Positions 48,836 to 60,580 of a stretch of 64,000 bases of DNA are shown here, piece after piece (the stretch's first letter is position 1; every line of letters begins with the position of its first letter). A program made the translations under genes and the position numbers. Under the pieces are notes generated by a model. The model ran no database searches, had not been told where the DNA came from, and saw only the letters and a program-made list of their open reading frames with translations. Origin of the DNA: Rhodosporidiobolus odoratus (lineage: Eukaryota > Basidiomycota > Microbotryomycetes > Sporidiobolales > Sporidiobolaceae); assembly GCA_034387635.1 (NCBI GenBank), contig JAOANU010000009.1:434001-498000 (forward strand). Reading direction: 5' to 3'.

Positions 48836-51800
48836 CTAATGTCCCGAGCTACGACCAATCGCCTTCGCCCCTGCAGCGCCGAGATCAAGCTGTGGCAAGG
48901 CCCTGACGCCCTGTTCGCCCTTCTTTTCCGGGTCCTCAAGGAAACCCGCCGCAATGAGCCAAGCGAGGTACCTTCCCATCTGGTCATCGTCGACTGTGAC
49001 TGCCTCAGGCTCTTGAGCAGACTTGAGCAACGCGACCGTGTTGCTGTCGTCGAGTTCGGCGGCTTTGGTGCTCGTAGGCAAGTCGTCGAGGACAAAGTGA
49101 AGTAGGGGGAAGAGAGCGTTGTCCTGAACGCGGAGGACGTGTTGTTCGAGAAGAGTTCGCCACGGGTAGTACTCGGTCGTTTCGACGTTATAGCCGTAAA
49201 GCTTGAGGGCGGCAAGGAAGCGGTTGAAGCGAGGAGCGGGTCGGGCGGTCACGTGGTGAACCTTGAGCGGTTGGTTGGCGGGTTGAAGGGCGGCACAAGC
49301 GGTGATGCGAGCGACATGATCAACGGGAACCATATTGATCGTGTTGTGAATGTCGGGGATGTGGCCGAGCTGAATGCATCCCTTGACGAGACGCCAGAGG
49401 AAGTCGTCGGTGTTGGTAACGGCGGAAGAGGAGTCACCGACGATGTAGGCGGGACGGATGATGGAACCAGCGAGACCGCGACGACCGGCTTCGAGGATAA
49501 GGCGCTCGGAGACCCACTTTGATTGGCCGTAACCGCCCTTGAGGCCAGTCTTGCCGGCGTCGAGGGGGTCCGACTCGGAGACACCCTTACCACCTTGCTG
49601 GACAATCGAATCGGCGAGGCGGACATAGTGCGCCTTCTCAATAGCGGCGGTGGTCGAGACGAAGGAGAGGGCTTTGGCGCGGGTGGTAGACGCAAGCTCG
49701 ATGACGGCGAGAGTTGCAAGGACGTTGGCGGCGCGAAGTTGCTTGTAGGGGTAAACCCAGTGAACCTGTTTGCAAGTCAGGGACGTCAACGAGTGAAATT
49801 TGACGCAATGCCGCCTGGACAGACAGGGAAGGAAAAGGACGTACAACAGCGCCATTGTGCACAATCACATCCGCCTCGTCCGCAACCCTCTTCCAGTCCT
49901 CCTCGCTCATCCCAAGTTTCTCGCCCTCCAAATCACCAACAACGACCTCTAGCCGTCCCTCCTCAACCCACTTCTCATCCCAAGCTGCCCTGCCCTCCCC
50001 GCTCTCCCTCAATCGCTGAATCGCCTTACCCGCCTCCTTGGCGCGAACATGGCAGATAACCTTCTTGACCTGCCCACCGCGCCTACTCCGGTCAAGCAGG
50101 TCGCGAAGGATGAACGCGCCGAGGAAGCCCGTAGCACCGGTAAGGAAGACAGTGTGCGGCCCAGCAACCGGAGCGGGCTTCTCATAAGAAGCCTTGAGCG
50201 TCCCAACGAGTTTCTCGGCATCTTCCGAGTACTCGTTGTCGACGTTCGAGGCGAGCGTCGCGCCTGAAGCGGTTCCATGAGAGGTTTTGGCGAACCCGAG
50301 GTCTGCGTTGCGGAGACTGTCGAGTTCTTGCGCGAGGGAACGGATCGTAGGGAAGTCGAAGACGAGACCGAGAGGAGCGCCGGGGACGAGGGCTTTGCGA
50401 AGCTCGAAAATGAGACGGGTGGCGAGGATGGAATGGCCGCCGAGGTCGAAGAACGAGTCGTCGAGAGGAATTTCGGACGGAGGAGAGGGAAGGAGCTTAA
50501 GCCAGATGTCGTGGATGGTCTTCTCCGTGTTGTTCAACTTCTGCTCGGCCGAGGAGGAAGAGGAGGAACCGATGAGAGCAGTGGCGGCAGCGACGGTGTC
50601 GGGGAAGGGAAGGGCAGGCTTGTCGACCTTGCCGTTCGGGTTGAGCGGCATACGGGCGAGGGGAACGAAGACTGTAGGCAGAGATGAAAGTGAGCACCGG
50701 TAAGACGCCATAAGTTCGGAGGGCACGAGGTGCAAGGAACCGGAAGAATCAAGCGGGAATGGAAAGAGAACGTACCCGTAGGAACAGAGTAGCTAGGCAA
50801 CTTGGTCTTGAGGTATTCCCGAATACTCTTGATAAGCTTGCGGTACCTCCTCAACCCCTTCGCCACCTCATTCTGCGAAACCTTGTTCCCCTCTCGCTTC
50901 TCCTCCCCCTCCTCCTCTTCATCCTCACCACTGACCAACCCTTCAAGCTCCTTACTCCCAACCAACGGAACAAAGTAAGCGACAAGAACCTTCTCCTCAT
51001 ACTTGTCCCTCCTGACGAGAGTGACATTCTCCCTAACCGCCGGATGCCTCGAAAGGTGGGTATCAATCTCCCCCAACTCGATCCTGAATCCACGAATCTT
51101 GATCTGATCATCCGCCCTCCCCGTGCATTCAACCGTCCCATCAGGGTTATACCGACCAAGATCACCAGTACGGTACATCCTATCCCTAACGCCCTTCCAC
51201 CAAGTCTTCCACGGCTCCTCTCCAGCCTGAATCGCGTCGTCTCGCTCGACCCCAGCGCCGAACCAGTTCTGAACAAACTTCTCGGCAGTGGCATCCGGGA
51301 GCTGAAGGTAACCCTCTGCGAGACCGCCCGACCGAACGTAGATTTCACCCACCTCGCCAACAGCGCAGATCTGGTTCTTGTCTTGGCGATTGACGACAAG
51401 AAGTTGAACGTTGATCATTCCCTGACCAGCGGGCATAATGTCCTTCCTCGACTTGAGGAAGACGGGGTCGGACGAAAGGGGGGGAATAGGGAAGTAAGAG
51501 ACGGCGCGTTGAGTTTCGGTGGTTCCGAACATGTTGATAATGCGGCAGTTTTGAGCGAGTTGCTGAAGGCGAGTGCAGTCGCGCTTGGTGAGGATGTCGC
51601 CGACGAAGAAGGCGTTCAGGAGGGAGGGGATGAGGCGTGTGGCTTGGGCCGAAAGGAGTTGACCCATAGCTGCAATCAAGCAGGGAGAGAGATATGAGCT
51701 GGACTGCGGAGTGCAAGCAGCGGGTGCAGGGAACGCGGAACGCACCAGGAGTCAAGTGCGTGACGGTGACCTCGTTGTCCGCCATCCAATCCGCAAGCCT

Positions 51801-53681
51801 GCCCGGCGTACCGATATGTTCCGCAGTCGGGATGTAGAGACTCGCGCCGAGGAAGAGGGGAGTGAAGACTATCGGGTGAAGGTATTTAGCGAGGTATCGA
51901 ACAATGGATGGCAAGATAAGAAGGCGAGACTCACTGTCACGCTGAATCGGGTCATGAGCAATCCCGCTCAACATAGTGAACCGACTCTCCTCGCTCAGCC
52001 CAAACCTTTCCTTCATCCACGGGAAGAAATGGGTCAAGGAGAAATGCCTACCCCTGACACCCTTGGGGATACCCGTCGAGCCAGAGGTGAAAGAAAGGGT
52101 GCCGACCGAGTCGGGGCCAAGGGGAATGTTGAGCGGCTCAGAAGCGAGGGATTGGGCAGAGGAGAAGACGTCGTCGGAGCTGGCGGAGGGAGAAGAGCCG
52201 AGCAAGACACCGGACGAGGTGAGCTGCAGGGCGGGAACTTCGACCCGGACGGAGAGCTTCTCGGAGACGTATTGCCGGACTGGGGGAAGGAGGGTGCCGG
52301 CAGCGGCCAGGATGACAAGGGCGCGAGGCTGAGCGACTTGCAAGTAGATGGTCTGGCGAGCGGGAGGGTAGGCGGGGTCTGATAAGCGGAACAAAGGCAG
52401 ACAAGGTCAGACGAGGCGAGAGCAGGACGGACAGGAAGAAGGGGACGAACCGATGACGGAGAAGGTAGCACCGGCCTTGAGTACACCCATGACTGCTACC
52501 ACGAGGTCGACTCCACGCGTAGAGTACACCGTTACGACTTCCTCCCTCTCTACGCCGTTCTTGACGAGATGGTGCGCCAGAACGTTACTCGCCTCATCGA
52601 TCTGGCGATAGGTGAAGCGTCGCTCTCCCTCCTTTCCTCCCACTTCCTCCGGAGCAAGACTCTCGACAATGCAAGTGCGGTCGGGGAACGCGGTCGCATT
52701 GCGCGAAAAAATGTCGGTGATGGCGCCGCGGTAACCGGTCCATTCGAGGTCGGCTTTGGGGTCGGGGAGGATCTTGCGTTGCTTGGAGGTGAGGAGGGAG
52801 ATGGAACCGATTTGGTCTTGGGGGTGCGAGGCAGCGTGGTGCAAGAGGTGGATGAGCTGGTCGACGGTGAGAGAGATGCGAGGTTGGGAGAAGATGAGCG
52901 AGTTGTAGGAGAGGGTGAGGGAGATGCTTGGCGGGGTAAAAGTGAAGGAAGTGCGGAGAGAGGAAGGCGTTGCGGGTCCTGAAGGGGTCAAGGGCGAGGA
53001 GGGAGCGGCAGAATCGCCGGCAGGAGTAGTCGAGACGAAGACGGTCAAGTCGGAGGTGAGGGACGTGGAGTCGAGGAAGGTCGAGTCTGGAGCATCAGTC
53101 GAGTCGAAGAAGCGGACGCGGAAGACGGGCGGAGGCGCGATGCCTCCTTCCTGGGCTTGTTTGCCGTAACCGGGAAGAGCATTGAGGAGGGTGTCGTAAG
53201 GGATGCTGTCTCGTTCGGCCTCTTCCTCGACAAACTGGACACGCTTGACGAGAGACCAGAACGAGTCGGCGGGGTCGAGTTTGATGCGGAGGAGGAGGGG
53301 TTCGGGAGAGGAAGGGGAAGAAGTTGCAATGACCAAATCGGTGTCGCCAGTGTGTCGGTGCAAGAGGAGGACGAAGGCGGCGAGCAAGAGGTGGAACGCG
53401 GTGGGACGGTCCTTGTCCTTCCTCGCGAGGGTTCCCTCTATTCCCTTCCTGTTTTCGTCATCATCGCTGTCGCTTGACTCGCCCTCGTCTTCATCGTACA
53501 ATGACAGGCGAAGCAGGGAGGCGCCGGTTCGCGAGTCGAGTCGCCTGACCTCCCTGGCTTCTACCATGCTGAGTGCTTGATCTCCAGCCGGACGGGGGTA
53601 ATCTGTTGGTAATGCGAGTTGGGGCAGGTCGGACAGGCGAGTGAGCCATCGTTGAAGCTGGGCGTCTTGAGTGGGTGCCAT
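48836..53681 (-). CDS. LYS2: L-2-aminoadipate reductase, large subunit (Lys2)
   Basis: Reduces alpha-aminoadipate to the semialdehyde in the fungal lysine pathway, NRPS-like, cytosolic. From ATG 53681 a condensation-like N-terminal region includes [20 protein letters not shown]. The adenylation domain has [94 protein letters not shown] and [20 protein letters not shown]. The carrier domain has [20 protein letters not shown] with the phosphopantetheine serine. The NADPH reductase domain has [31 protein letters not shown] and [15 protein letters not shown] with the YxxxK catalytic pair. Ends AIGRSSGH at 48836. Roughly 1,400-1,450 residues, normal. Five short introns. It needs Lys5 to load the carrier, which is not in the window. 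All active-site motifs are intact. Confidence 0.96.
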
Positions 53682-53892
53682 GGTGGTAGCTGTAGAGTGC
53701 TCCTGATGGCTGGGCTAGTGTTTAAATTCACTGGATAGAGTGTTGGAGATGAGAGTTGACTTCGAGCTTGAGGAGGGGAGAGAGAGCGAGATTAAGTTGA
53801 GAAGGTGATCCCGCTTGGGTTCCTCACTAACTGCTTAAATTCCAGCTCTGCTGACCAGAACAGCACTCTCCAGACTCGTATTAACTACTAAA
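53682..53892. promoter_or_regulatory. Compact divergent promoter, LYS2 and TRM4
   Basis: 211 bp separate the two ATGs. I looked for Gcn4 (TGACTC) and Lys14-type sites and found none intact, only TGACTT at about 53757. Confidence 0.45.
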
Positions 53893-56800
53893 ATGCCGCG
53901 CACCAAACAAGCAGCTCGCAAAGGTCGAGGCGGTTCAAACAAGTCCGCCGTTCGTAAAGACTCGGACCGCAACGCGACGGGAGGCAACTATCAAGTGGTC
54001 AACCAGACCAACGACACCTTTGAGAACTACTACAAGCAACAGGCAATCATTCCAGACGACGAGTGGGATGCCTTCATCGCCGCCCTCAAGGAACCTCTGC
54101 CCACCACCTTCAGGTTGACTGCCTCCCGCCCGTACGCCCCCTACATCCCCTTGTGCATTCCAAAGACGGCGAGCTGACCCGTAAGCGCCAACAGAACCGC
54201 AAGCGCCTTGAACGAACACATCAAGCAGCTTTACGTCCCTTTCCTCACTGGCATCGAGTTTGAGGGCAAGCAGCTCGCCGCCCCTCAGCCTCTCAAGTGG
54301 TATGCCGCTCAGACATCCTCCCTGCCCCTTCCAGCTTAGCGCCTGGTCTCCCCTCGCTCCCTTCAGCCTCCAGCTCACGGTTTCGCCTGCTTTCCCTTGA
54401 TCTCGCAGGTACCCTCAGCAGCTAGCATGGCAGCTTCCCGTTCCCAAGCAAGCCTTGAGGAAGCACGAGGCCATGAAGAAGTTCCAGCACTTCCTCGTTT
54501 ACGAGACGGACGCAGGCAACATTTCTCGTCAAGAAGCCGTCTCGATGATCCCGCCTCTTCTCCTTGATGTTCAGCCTGGTCACACCGTGCGTCCGCTCCT
54601 TCCCATGTACGGTACGCGGCGGAGCAAGCTGATGTGCTTGCACCGAAACAGGCCCTCGATATGTGCGCCGCTCCCGGTTCGAAATCCGTTCAAATCCTCG
54701 AAGCCCTTCACGGTCCCTCCACCACCCACCCCGAAGCTGCCTCGGTCCCCAAGGGTCTCCTCATCGCCAACGACAGCGATGCCAAGCGCTGCCACCTCCT
54801 CGTCCACCAATCTCTCCACCGCGTTCCTGGTACCGGAATGATGGTCACCAACCACGACGCTACTCAACTTCCCTCTCTCCGTCTGCCCAAGACTGAGGAC
54901 ATCGTCAAGGGACGAGTAGCGTTCACTCAGGAGGACGAGCACAAGTTGAACAAGAAGAATCAGAAGGAAACGGCGGCAAAGGAGTATGAGCCAATGCTGT
55001 TCGATCGGATTTTGGCCGATGTGCCGTGCTCGGGGGATGGAACGCTTCGCAAGAATTTGGGGATCTGGAAGGACTGGACTGTCGGGAACGGAATTGGTCT
55101 GCACGCGTACGTTAATGGCCTGACTCGCTTCTTCCCGAGGGTCTTGTTCTCATTGTCGCGCAGAGAAGATGATCAAGCTTACCCCGAGCCCACCCTTGTG
55201 CAGCCTCCAGCTTCGCATCCTCGAGCGCGGTATCGCTCTCCTCAAGCCCGGTGGCCGTCTCGTCTACTCGACCTGCTCCATGAACCCTATGGAAAACGAA
55301 TCCGTCATCTCAGCCGCCCTCTCCCTCCACCCCGGTACGTTGACTGCACTCCTGAAACGCTGCGCTCGCTGACTTGAGCTTCTACGCGTCTCTGGCATAT
55401 GCAGAAATGTCCATCCTCCCCGTACCCTCCGAACTTCCCGGTCTCCTCCGCCGCCCGGGTCTCACCGACTGGCAAGTCCTTGACAACTCGCTCTCTCCCG
55501 CTCCTCACCCCGACAGCGCTCCACCACCAGGTGCCTCCTCACCACCACCACCACCACCAACCCTCGACGACGTCGTCGCAGTTGAGCAAGACAACAATAA
55601 GGGACGGTCGCTTCCCAAGGAGAAGAAGGGGGGTAAGAATGGTGGAAAGGGTCCGAATAATGTTGACAAGAAGGGGAATAGGAAGGCTTGGGCTAAGACG
55701 CTTTGGCCGGTCGGGGATGAGAAGGAGAAGGGGTTGGAGCATTGTCTCAGGCTTTACCCTCACTTGCAGGATACGGGAGCGTTCTTCGTTTGCGTGCTGG
55801 TCAAGAAGGGTGAAGTTGAGGGGGGTCACATGGAGGTTCAAGGTGAGGTTGAGCAGGAGAAGAAGGAGGTTGAGGAGCAGAAGGAGGTTGAGGTGGAGAT
55901 GAACCCTGTCGAGGAGGAGTCCAAGGAGAAGAGGGAGCGAGCCTCTTCACCAGTTGACGGCCAGCCAGAGGCCAAAAAGGTCAGGCAGGATGAGCCTACC
56001 ACGGAGGCTGCGTCTGAGGCCCCCACCCCGGTTGCTGCTGCTGCCGCCGAGGCGCCGGTCGAGGAGAAGCGGGAGGGCGAGCAGATCATGGGTGCGGGTC
56101 GACCATTCAACGAGGAGCCGTACATTTACACCAAGGGTGAGCAGGACGAGCAGGTCCAGATCATTCGGTGCGTTGGCTTTCCTACCTCTTACCTCTCTTC
56201 TCCCACGTGTGTAGTCTTGACAACGCCTTCCCGTCCACAGTGACTTCTTCGGCATCGCCCCCAACTTCCCCTTCTCTTCCCTCCTGGTTCGCAACGCAAC
56301 CGGTCTCCCCATGCGTTCCATCTACCTAACCTCGTCCTTGACCCGTTCCATCCTCCTCTCCAACGCCTACACCCGCATGCGTCTCATCTCATGCGGCGTC
56401 AAACTCTTCACCCGTCAAGACAACGGCAAAGACGGAACCTACTCGTGCAAGTGGCGTCTCAACTCGGAAGGACTCGAGGTCGTTCGTCCGTATGTTAGCG
56501 AGAAGAGGATCGTCAAGGCGGGGAATGAGACGCTCAGGCAGGTTATGGAGAATGTTTCGGTCAAGTTTGAGGATATTAAGGAGGAGGGGGTTAGGGAGAA
56601 GATGAAGAGTATGGAGCCGGGCAGTGCGATTCTCAAGATTGAGAAGGCGAAGGGCAAGGATATGGAGTTCGTTCACTTGCTCCCTCTTGTGCTTGTTCTT
56701 CTCTCGTGACAATACTGACGCAAGGTATCTTTGTACAGGATGGAGGAAGACCTCTACCTCGCGTTCTGGCTCAGCAAGGTCAGCTGCAATTTGATGGTCG

Positions 56801-57136
56801 AAAAGGTCGAAAAGAGGTACGTCTCTCCTCCGGCAGCTGATGTCTCTTATTGCGCTGACTGGAATGCCCCCCATGCGTAGCGCCCTCTCTCTCCGTCTTT
56901 ACAACGAGGACGTGACCCCGCACGCCAATGGCAAGAAAGCCTTGCCCGTTGTCGGACCCAACAAAGCCGCCTCCTCCGGCGCTGCTACTCCCGTCACCGC
57001 CTCTGCAGACAACTCGGCAGCTCCGAGCGACGCTGAGACTGCGGCGGCGGTGGACGCTGTGCAGAGGGAGCAGGAGGTGGAGCAGGAGGCTGAGAAGGAG
57101 GTTGAGAAAGTTGAGGTTGGGGAGGAGACTGCTTAG
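53893..57136 (+). CDS. TRM4: tRNA (cytosine-5)-methyltransferase, Trm4/NSUN2 family
   Basis: Methylates cytosine C5 in tRNAs using S-adenosylmethionine, nuclear. From ATG 53893 the N-terminus is basic (MPRTKQAARKGRGGSNKSAV), then TFENYYKQQAIIPDDEWDAF and, after splicing, FLTGIEFEGKQLAAPQPLKW, YPQQLAWQLPVPKQALRKHE and NISRQEAVSMIPPLLLDVQP, all matching NSUN2. SAM-binding motif I is ALDMCAAPGSKSVQILEALH. Then come FDRILADVPCSGDGTLRKNL (first Cys of the NSUN pair) and GGRLVYSTCSMNPMENESVI (second Cys, catalytic). The conserved RKAWAKTLWPV piece is preceded by a Lys/Gly-rich insert. A long Glu/Lys stretch (about 55830-56080) is low-complexity, and the C-terminal PUA-like part (LLVRNATGLPMRSIYLTSSL) follows. 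Acidic tail to 57136. About 850-900 residues. Both catalytic cysteines present. Confidence 0.95.
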
Positions 57137-57563
57137 AAGCGTAGCCCAGATGCCGGCGTGCGGTGTTGCATGACCCTGTGCGCGGTCAAGATCTGCACTA
57201 CTGCTTACTGTGACTGTCGATTTTCGCGCCTGAGACGTCGCGGCGGTTCAGGAGAGGATGGGAAAGTCGAGTGGGTCTTTGACCTTTGCTCGCAAAGAAA
57301 AGCTCGCTTGGCTGGAACATACAACAATGAGTCGCTGGACCACCCGTGGTAGTTTCAAGTCTATCTGTAATACAGATGGGAAGAACGTGGGTCATGACAA
57401 GGGGAATTAAAACTCCTTTGACAGTAACGGCCTGCCTAGGTGCCTCAACTCGTTGTTGTTCTTTCGCGACTCCCTCTGCTCACTCTAGTCATATTGACAA
57501 GCCTCAGCTAGAGCTCTGTCACTCGCCACACCTATACTGTCGCTCATCTAGCCCGATTCGCCC
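57137..57563. other. Intergenic between TRM4 and oxysterol-binding protein gene
   Basis: 427 bp between two same-strand genes. Slightly AT-richer than coding DNA. No recognisable element. Confidence 0.35.
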
Positions 57564-60069
57564 ATGTCCAACCCCCCGAAACGAGTCTCGTCATTCTTCC
57601 GCTCCTCTCGCTCATCGACTCCAGCCCCAACTACTCCAGAAGGACCTGATCAAGCAGCCAAGCAACTCGATCAAGTCAGTATACACAGCAGTGGAGGCGA
57701 GGGAGATGACAACGGAGACTTTGTCGGTGGGGCGGACCTCTTTCAAGGCGAAACCGAGACGGAAGCAGGCAAGTCTCTCTTCACCATGCTCGACTGCCCG
57801 TCTGCATCAGGCCCCTGCTACTGGCACATGGTGCGCGAGCGGGACCGCTGTCGCAGCGTTTGGCTTTGGCCCTCCCCACGGACATTGTCCGCTGACCTTT
57901 GACGTTCGCCAACTCAGGCAAGTTCAAAGCCCTTCTGGGTATCCTACGCAAGACTATCAGCGTCAAAGATCTCGCTAGCGTCAGGATCTCGCTTCCTGTA
58001 CGTCCTCGTCCTGTGCCCGCTCAGTCGCAACTTTTCTCATCTTCTTCTCCTCCGTCACCCGGGGCTTCTGTCGACTAACCTTGACCTCACCTCCGACAGG
58101 CTACCATGATGGAGGGTATCGGCAACCTCGAGGCGTGGACTTACCTCGATCGGCCCGACTATTTTGCGGCGATTGGGGAAGAAGACGGCGAGCTAGAGAG
58201 GTTCTTGGGAGTGTTGCGGTGGATGTTCACCAAGGAACTCAAATTCAGCAAGCACAGCATTGCAAAACCGGTACGTTTAGGGTCACTTGTCACCTCTGGC
58301 ATACCGTACTTCCCAGTAAGCCTCGCGCCTGATCAACCCATCTTTGCTCGTACACCTCGTACATCGCAGTTCAACTCGATTCTTGGCGAACACTTCCACT
58401 GCTACTACGACACTCCCATCCTCTCCCTACATCCTATTTCTGGCGCCCCCGCCCCTACCGTCAACCTCGACGAGTCGCCCACGTCCGAGGTCATCACCAA
58501 CGCAGGTCGCGGATCATCTTCCAATTCCACCTCGTCCGCCGCACTCAAAGGTAGTCCCTCTCTGTCTTCCATCTCAGCCGCCAAGCCGAAACCCGCACTA
58601 GCAAACGGCAGATCAGAAGCCATCGCCTCCTCGTCTGCCTCAACTCGCTCAGCATCGACCTCTGCCTCCTTCTCCACCGCCCCTGCACAACCCCGTTCCG
58701 CTCGCATCGTCCTCCTCAATGAGCAAACCTCTCACCATCCTCCCATCTCGCACTTCCTCGTTGAAGCGCGGGTCGCTAACGCTGAGGGTCAAGTGGAGAG
58801 AACGGTCAGGTTAAGGGGTGCGGATCAGCTAAGTGCCAAGTTTACGGGCGCAAATGTCAAGATTCAGCCTGGGGCAAGTAACAAGGGATTGTTTGTTGAG
58901 GTGGAAGGGTCCGGTGAGGAGTACCAGGTTCGTTCCTCCCTGCTCGCTCGTCATCCGAATCATAGCCCCTCCCGTATCTTTCGCCTCACTCTCGCCCGCC
59001 TCGATGTCCTCGCGTATGCGTGCTGATGTGATGCCATTCTTCGATTCGGTATGGTCTTTCTGCAGATTACCCACCCAACCGCCGCTGTTGCCGGTCTGCT
59101 ACGAGCCTCGCCTTACGCCACGATCTGCGACACGACCTTGGTCAGCGTGTCACCCTTGGACCCGGTCGAGAGACAGAAGGAGCTCGACCTGCCAGAAGAA
59201 GAGAGGAAGAAGAAGAAGCGGCTGCGGGCGATTGTGGCTTATCAGGAAGAGGTGCATTTGTGCCCCTTTCGACCGGTCGTGGCTCCGGTCGCTGTTCCAC
59301 TCGCTTACTCGCTCCCCGCCACCACAGAGCTGGATTACCCGCCCGCGCTTCATCGTTGAGGGCGTCGTTTACGAATCTTATCCCAACGAAGCTGCTTCTT
59401 GCAGCGATTCGACCGGCGGCGACGACAAGCGATATACGAAAATCAAGCAAGTGCCTTCGGATCGTATCGTGGGTAAGCTGAATGGGAATTGGAGGGGTGA
59501 GGTTAAATGGACGAAGGCTGGCGAATCAGTAAGTCTGCTGCTCTCTTTCCCCACGACGGCTGCGCTCAAGTCTCGGGTATATTGACAATGATCATTCGAG
59601 TCCAGACCTCCTCCACCCTCGTCGACCTCCTCCCACTCTCCGTCTTCCCCAAAACCGTCGCGCCTCTATCCGAGCAAGACGAGCTTGAGACCAGGCGGGT
59701 CTGGTTGCCGGTCTGTGAGGCTCTGCAGAAGAAGGAATTCTCGAACGCGAGCAAGGAGAAGCAGAGGATTGAGCAGGTGCAGAGGGACAAGGCTGAGGTG
59801 CGGAAGAAGAATGGCGAGATGTACGTTGTGTTCTTTCTCTGCTCTATCGATCCCGCTTTTCTCGCACTCCGGGTTGAATCTGCCTCGAGTGGGCTTACTG
59901 CTGACTGCTTTGATTGCTCTCGCTCATTCGCAGCTACCGTCCTCTTTACTTCGAAGCGGAACCGGAAGACCCGACAACCTGGGATGGCCGACCACGCCTT
60001 ACCGCCGCTGGCAAAGCTGCCCTCGAGCGAGACTTCAAAGCGGACTACACCGCAGGAGAAGCGGAATGA
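57564..60069 (+). CDS. Oxysterol-binding protein-related lipid transfer protein (ORP/Osh)
   Basis: Moves sterol and phosphoinositide between membranes. From ATG 57564 (MSNPPKRVSSFFRSSRSSTP) a Ser-rich head leads to FKALLGILRKTISVKDLASV and RISLPATMMEGIGNLEAWTY, the lid and start of the lipid-binding barrel. FTKELKFSKHSIAKPFNSIL and GEHFHCYYD follow, with the conserved K-P-F-N-x-I-L-G-E. A Ser/Ala-rich insert of about 80 residues (58460-58690) sits before the family signature EQTSHHPPISHFLVEARV. Late blocks: SWITRPRFIVEGVVYESYPN, GKLNGNWRGEVKWTK, and the C-terminal YRPLYFEAEPEDPTTWDGRP, ending at 60069. No PH or ankyrin domain, so it is of the short (Kes1/Osh4-like) class. The Ser-rich insert within the barrel is unusual. 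About seven introns. Confidence 0.9.
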
Positions 60070-60579
60070 GCCGGGGAGTGAAGAGTGTAGACGCGTTGTA
60101 CATGCGTCATGTTTCGTTTGTCCTCCGTTCATCCTCGCCTGTCTATACGCTGTTCTTGTTGATGCCCCATATCACCATGTCCTTAACAAGCAGCTGTAAC
60201 CTCCTCTTCGCTGCATAGCGTCCAGTGTCGCGGTCCCGTACAAGGTCTGCACTCGTTGAGCGGCAGGATCTCGAAAAGCTGGCCAGCAATGACGCGCTGC
60301 CCTGGGTGACTTCCGATCTTCGGTCGCTTCAGGCCGATCCACCGCCAGCCACCGCTCCGACGCGGGACGGCAGGGACGCATCTGTGCAAAATTCCTGTGT
60401 GTTCTACGGAAGGCGGTGTAATTGCTCCGACGCCCACCGCGGACTTCGTCAATTTCCAGCAGGCCAATTCTCTTCTTGAGCCAGTCTTCCGCACAAGCCC
60501 GCCGCTCCTCGTGCTTTGCATACGGCTTTCCACGGAATCTCACCGCACACCAGCTTTCCACGGAATCTCACCGCACACC
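60070..60579. other. Intergenic with a 28-bp tandem duplication at its end
   Basis: 510 bp. The last 56 bp are two perfect copies of a 28-bp unit. No coding frame of note. Confidence 0.4.
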
Positions 60580-60580
60580 A
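60525..60580 (+). repeat. Perfect 28-bp tandem duplication abutting a start codon
   Basis: The unit GCTTTCCACGGAATCTCACC plus GCACACCA is present twice, at 60525-60552 and 60553-60580, with no mismatch. The last A of the second unit is the A of ATG 60580. After the first unit the next base is G, so only the second makes a start codon. Confidence 0.9.

Noticed and set aside
50759..51697. 312-codon open frame antisense to LYS2
   Set aside because: Lies opposite the adenylation domain. It is a by-product of GC-rich codon bias, with a non-gene-like sequence.
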